Assembly: GCA_937141995.1 (NCBI GenBank)
Contig: CAKZQX010000274.1
Coordinates: 1 to 8,232, forward strand
Source: an uncultured Chloroflexaceae bacterium
GTDB taxonomy: Bacteria > Chloroflexota > Chloroflexia > Chloroflexales > Chloroflexaceae
Direction: 5' to 3'
Length of the DNA: 8,232 nucleotides
Shown: piece after piece, positions 5,827 to 8,232 of the stretch
How positions within the stretch are numbered: position 1 is the first letter of the stretch
How the letters are laid out: each line of letters starts with the position of its first letter
Made by a program: the position numbers and the translations under genes
Notes under the pieces: generated by a model
Told to the model about the DNA's origin: nothing
What the model saw: the letters and a program-made list of their open reading frames with translations, nothing else
Databases searched by the model: none

Positions 5827-5880
5827 GCATACCATGATATAGTAACGCAAAAATTCTCGCTACACAACGAAGTGGTATGC
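5827..5880. promoter_or_regulatory. Inverted repeat GCATACCA/TGGTATGC at the rny transcription start
   Basis: GCATACCA (5827-5834) directly follows the -10 box and its perfect reverse complement TGGTATGC lies at 5873-5880, 38 nt away. The left copy spans the predicted transcription start, so a DNA-binding site (two half operators or a loop) is more natural than an RNA stem. A further GCATACCA lies at 5627-5634. The regulator is unknown. Confidence 0.4.
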
Positions 5881-5934
5881 CATAGTTACCAGCCTTCGTC
5901 TGTGGCACCTTAACAACCGCATAGGAGGCGACAC

Positions 5935-7467
5935 GTGACTGAATTACTCTGGGCTGTCGTTGCCCTCATCGTAGGGCTGGCTGCCGGCGTCGGTCTTGGT
6001 ATGCTCTGGTCGCAAAATAGCGCCCACTCGCGCGTGCAACAGCGCGAGACCGAGGCCCGCCTGTTATTAGAAGAGACGCGTTCTCAGCAAAAAGAACTGC
6101 TGCTTCAGGCTAAAGATGAAGCGCTTCGTATTCGTACGGAAGTTGAAGCAGAGATTAAGGAGGCGCGTCAAGGTCTTCAAAAACAGGAAGAACGGTTGCA
6201 ACGAAAGGAGGAGAATCTCGATCGTAAAATCGATGGGTTAGAACGACGTGAGCGCCAACTGGCGAACCGCGAACGGCAGATTGAGCAGTTGTATCAAGAA
6301 GCTGAGCAGTTAAAGGTACAACAGATGAGTGAGCTTGAGCGCATCTCGGCACTGAGCCAGGAGGATGCACGCAATATTATTCTCGCTCAGGCCGAACGCG
6401 AGGCCCGCGATGATGCCGCCCGGCGCATCCGCGAGGTCGAACAGGCCACCCGCGAAGAGGCCGATAAGAAGGCGCGCAAAATAGTTGGTATGGCAATTCA
6501 GCGCTGTGCATCCGATTATGTTGCCGAGGTGACGGTGACAACCGTTAACCTGCCGGGCGAAGAGTTAAAAGGCCGCATTATCGGGCGTGAAGGGCGTAAT
6601 ATTCGGGCGTTTGAACAGATTACCGGCGTGGATGTGATTATTGATGATACGCCGGAAGCCGTGACCCTTTCATGCCACGATCCCGTACGCCGTGAAGTGG
6701 CGCGAGTGGCGTTGACGCGCCTGCTCAAGGATGGCCGTATTCATCCCTCCCGGATTGAAGAGGTTGTCCATAAAACACAGCAAGAAATTGAGCAGATTAT
6801 GCGCGAAGAAGGCGAGCGGGTTGCATATGAGGCCAATGTTCAAGGACTTCACCCCGACCTGATCAAGTTGTTGGGTCGGTTAAAATATCGTACGAGCTAT
6901 GGGCAAAATGTGCTCCAGCATTCGTTAGAATGCTCACTGCTGGCGGCACATATTGCGGCCGAGTTAAATTCCAATATCCATGTGTCAAAAACCGCTGCGC
7001 TCCTGCATGATATTGGGAAGGCCGTTGATTATGAGGTTCAGGGTCCGCATGCCTTAATTGGTGCGGATATTGCGCGGCGGTTAGGACGTTCGCCGGCAAT
7101 TGTGCATGCGATTGCCGCACATCATAACGATGAAGAACCGCAAACAGTTGAAGCGTTCATCGTCCAGGCCGTTGATGCTATCTCGGGTGGGCGGCCCGGC
7201 GCACGGCGCGAGACGCTTGACCTGTATATTAAGCGGCTCGAGTCGCTGGAAACGGTCGCAACATCTTTTCCAGGGGTACAACGCGCCTTTGCGGTGCAGG
7301 CCGGGCGCGAAGTCCGTGTGATGGTGCAACCCGATAGCATTGATGATTATGCCAGTATCCATCTTGCCCGTGATGTGGCAAAAAAGATTGAGGAGAGTCT
7401 CCAATACCCGGGTCAAATTAAAATCACGGTTATCCGTGAAACACGGGCGGTAGACTATGCACGCTAA
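5935..7467 (+). CDS. rny: Ribonuclease Y
   Basis: RNase Y is a membrane-anchored endoribonuclease that starts mRNA decay by cutting 5'-monophosphorylated, AU-rich single-stranded sites. All family parts are present in this 510-residue protein. Residues 4-25 are the N-terminal membrane anchor. About 30-195 form a long charged coiled coil. About 205-265 are the KH RNA-binding domain with [11 protein letters not shown] (213-223). An HD phosphohydrolase domain covers about 325-420, with His329, the HD pair His358-Asp359 in [10 protein letters not shown] at 396-397 and Asp414. A conserved C-terminal domain ends the protein. Length matches the family (about 510-520). The GTG start has an ideal AGGAGG (5923-5928) 6 nt upstream and places the anchor at the N-terminus. 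A strong promoter and a 104-nt leader precede it. spoVS follows after 110 bp without a terminator, so co-transcription is likely. Confidence 0.98.
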   Translation: MTELLWAVVALIVGLAAGVGLGMLWSQNSAHSRVQQRETEARLLLEETRSQQKELLLQAKDEALRIRTEVEAEIKEARQGLQKQEERLQRKEENLDRKIDGLERRERQLANRERQIEQLYQEAEQLKVQQMSELERISALSQEDARNIILAQAEREARDDAARRIREVEQATREEADKKARKIVGMAIQRCASDYVAEVTVTTVNLPGEELKGRIIGREGRNIRAFEQITGVDVIIDDTPEAVTLSCHDPVRREVARVALTRLLKDGRIHPSRIEEVVHKTQQEIEQIMREEGERVAYEANVQGLHPDLIKLLGRLKYRTSYGQNVLQHSLECSLLAAHIAAELNSNIHVSKTAALLHDIGKAVDYEVQGPHALIGADIARRLGRSPAIVHAIAAHHNDEEPQTVEAFIVQAVDAISGGRPGARRETLDLYIKRLESLETVATSFPGVQRAFAVQAGREVRVMVQPDSIDDYASIHLARDVAKKIEESLQYPGQIKITVIRETRAVDYAR

Positions 7468-7505
7468 CTGGTGAATCCGGCATATGCGCTGATTGTTATC
7501 CGGCG

Positions 7506-7527
7506 ATCGTGTCCTAGTTCCCACGAT
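7506..7527. other. Small hairpin between rny and spoVS
   Basis: ATCGTG (7506-7511) pairs with CACGAT (7522-7527) around a 10-nt loop. No T-tract follows, so it is not a terminator. It could be a processing or stability element in a shared transcript, or chance. Confidence 0.3.
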
Positions 7528-7577
7528 ACACCCGACTGTGCCAATCGTCCAAAACAAGAGAGGAGGGTAGCTCTGCG

Positions 7578-7964
7578 ATGATGCTCGATGCTCCATCCGA
7601 CCATCCGATCGTAGTCTCGACCAGTCAATCACTAAACTCAGAGGAGGAACGCATGAGTACCGTTGCCCGCGCTGTTGGTGAGGCTCTTGAGCACCGTGGT
7701 TCTACCGAGGTGCTGAAGGTTTCAACTCGTTCACGTCCAAGTGCTGTTGCCGGAGCTATTGCCGGTGTCATTCGCGAGAGTGGCATGGCTGAAGTGCAAT
7801 CCATCGGCGCTGGGGCGACTAATCAGGCCATTAAGGCTGTTGCTATTGCCCGTAGTTATCTAAATGAGGAGGGGATTGATATCGTCTGTGTGCCATCGTT
7901 TATCGATGTGGCAATTGATGAGGAGGAGCGTACTGCCATTCGCCTGCTTATTGAGCGGCGATAG
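7578..7964 (+). CDS. spoVS: Stage V sporulation protein S family protein (SpoVS)
   Basis: The conserved core is residues 43-128 of the longest frame, about the full length of Bacillus SpoVS (86 residues). It includes EVLKVSTRSRPSAVAGAIAG, SIGAGATNQAIKAVAIAR and IDEEERTAIRLLIE. SpoVS is a small Alba-like protein, possibly nucleic-acid binding, that affects sporulation and septation in Bacillus; in non-spore-formers its role is unknown. Two in-frame starts exist. ATG 7578 has AGGAGG (7561-7566), 11 nt away. ATG 7653 has GAGGAGG (7641-7647), 5 nt away, and gives a 103-residue protein. The first 25 codons use CTA, TCA and GTA more than the T-ending-codon-rich core, so the inner start may be the main one; the outer extent is given here. 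In Bacillus, spoVS lies just after rny and ymdB; here ymdB is absent between them. Confidence 0.95.
   Translation: MMLDAPSDHPIVVSTSQSLNSEEERMSTVARAVGEALEHRGSTEVLKVSTRSRPSAVAGAIAGVIRESGMAEVQSIGAGATNQAIKAVAIARSYLNEEGIDIVCVPSFIDVAIDEEERTAIRLLIERR
7641..7655 (+). promoter_or_regulatory. Internal ribosome-binding site and second start of spoVS
   Basis: GAGGAGG (7641-7647) followed by 5 nt and ATG (7653-7655) lies in frame inside the long spoVS reading frame, where it encodes part of SEEER-M. It is at least as good an initiation site as the one at 7561-7580. Confidence 0.75.
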
Positions 7965-8065
7965 TTGGGCTATTCTCGGTCTGGTAAGGGGTGGGTTTCA
8001 CCCGGTTATGTTTCTGGTGCAGTCATCCATTCCGGTTAGGTATGGCATGGTGTCCGGTCGCTCGT

Positions 8066-8100
8066 AGCTCTCACCTTTCAGGAGGTGAGAGCTTTTTATT
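8066..8100 (+). terminator. Intrinsic terminator after spoVS
   Basis: AGCTCTCACCT (8066-8076) pairs perfectly with AGGTGAGAGCT (8083-8093) around TTCAGG, and is followed by TTTTATT. It lies about 100 nt after the spoVS stop and probably ends the rny-spoVS transcript. Positions 7965-8065 hold no recognised gene. Confidence 0.92.
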
Positions 8101-8232
8101 GACAGGACGTACGCGGTGTGTGTTCAAACCGGGCGTTTCATCCGATGGACGCCCGATTCGCCGCCGGCAGCATGGTACGCTTTATGATCTTTTTCAGGGA
8201 AATGTGGCTCTGTGAGCCACATTTCCCTGAAA
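8101..8232 (+). mobile_element. MITE-like element, copy 2 (cut by window end)
   Basis: This stretch aligns with the minus-strand long arm of the 4410-4607 element. Shared blocks are TACGCGGTG-(C/T)-G, GTTC, GCCCG-n-TTCGCC, CGGCAGCATGGTAC and GATCTTTTTC. Of the 28 columns ending in GGTAC, 25 are identical. The distance from the start of the arm to the central hairpin is about 87 nt in both. An extra stem, CGGGCGT (8130-8136) with ACGCCCG (8149-8155), lies in a region where copy 1 instead has the palindrome CAGGTACCTG. The element starts right after the spoVS terminator; its second arm and terminal repeat lie beyond the window. Confidence 0.72.
8192..8232. repeat. Perfect 19-bp hairpin at the core of copy 2
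   Basis: Arms 8192-8210 (TTTCAGGGAAATGTGGCTC) and 8214-8232 are perfectly complementary around the loop TGT. The stem sequence differs from that of copy 1 except for the outer CTTTTTC, yet position, arm length and 3-nt loop match. The window ends inside the right arm. Confidence 0.92.

Noticed and set aside
7081..7632. 183-codon minus-strand frame opposite the rny end and spoVS start
   Set aside because: It lies antisense to two well-supported genes; composition is typical of a shadow frame.

Overview
The window looks like chromosomal DNA of a filamentous anoxygenic phototroph or close relative in the Chloroflexota (Chloroflexus/Roseiflexus type). This placement is inference from gene style: moderately high GC, Thr/Pro-rich lipoproteins, an Est30-like esterase, ribonuclease Y next to a SpoVS gene, and several small repeats between genes. 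No marker gene fixes the genus. No phage, plasmid or transposase gene was found.

Layout. Positions 1-110 are heptanucleotide tandem repeats that run into the start codon of an alpha/beta-hydrolase gene (104-916, +). A small lipoprotein gene (942-1490, -) converges on it. An inositol-monophosphatase-family gene (1583-2356, +) diverges from the lipoprotein across a short region with a 13-bp tandem repeat. A SplB-like radical SAM gene (2396-3454, +) follows, probably with its own promoter close to the ATG. It converges on a RimI-like acetyltransferase gene (3470-4171, -). Positions 4172-4628 hold no credible gene but are dense in inverted repeats: a hairpin at 4240-4292, a degenerate repeat arm near 4345-4399, and a 198-bp element with 16-bp perfect terminal inverted repeats (4410-4607) around a 47-nt hairpin. 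Next is a lipoprotein with two internal repeats (4629-5459, -), divergent from rny (5935-7467, +); each has a recognisable sigma-70-type promoter. spoVS (7578-7964, +) follows rny and ends at a clear intrinsic terminator (8066-8100). A second copy of the 4410-4607 element starts right after that terminator and is cut by the window end (8101-8232).

How the genes fit together. Most genes are single housekeeping or accessory units on alternating strands. The one clear functional pair is rny-spoVS: a membrane-anchored endoribonuclease that starts mRNA decay, and a small SpoVS-family protein, probably transcribed together. The most unusual content is the repeat family: two copies share conserved flanks and spacing, but the central hairpin stem has a different sequence in each copy while staying almost perfectly paired. 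The two in-frame starts of spoVS, each with its own strong Shine-Dalgarno sequence, also deserve a look.
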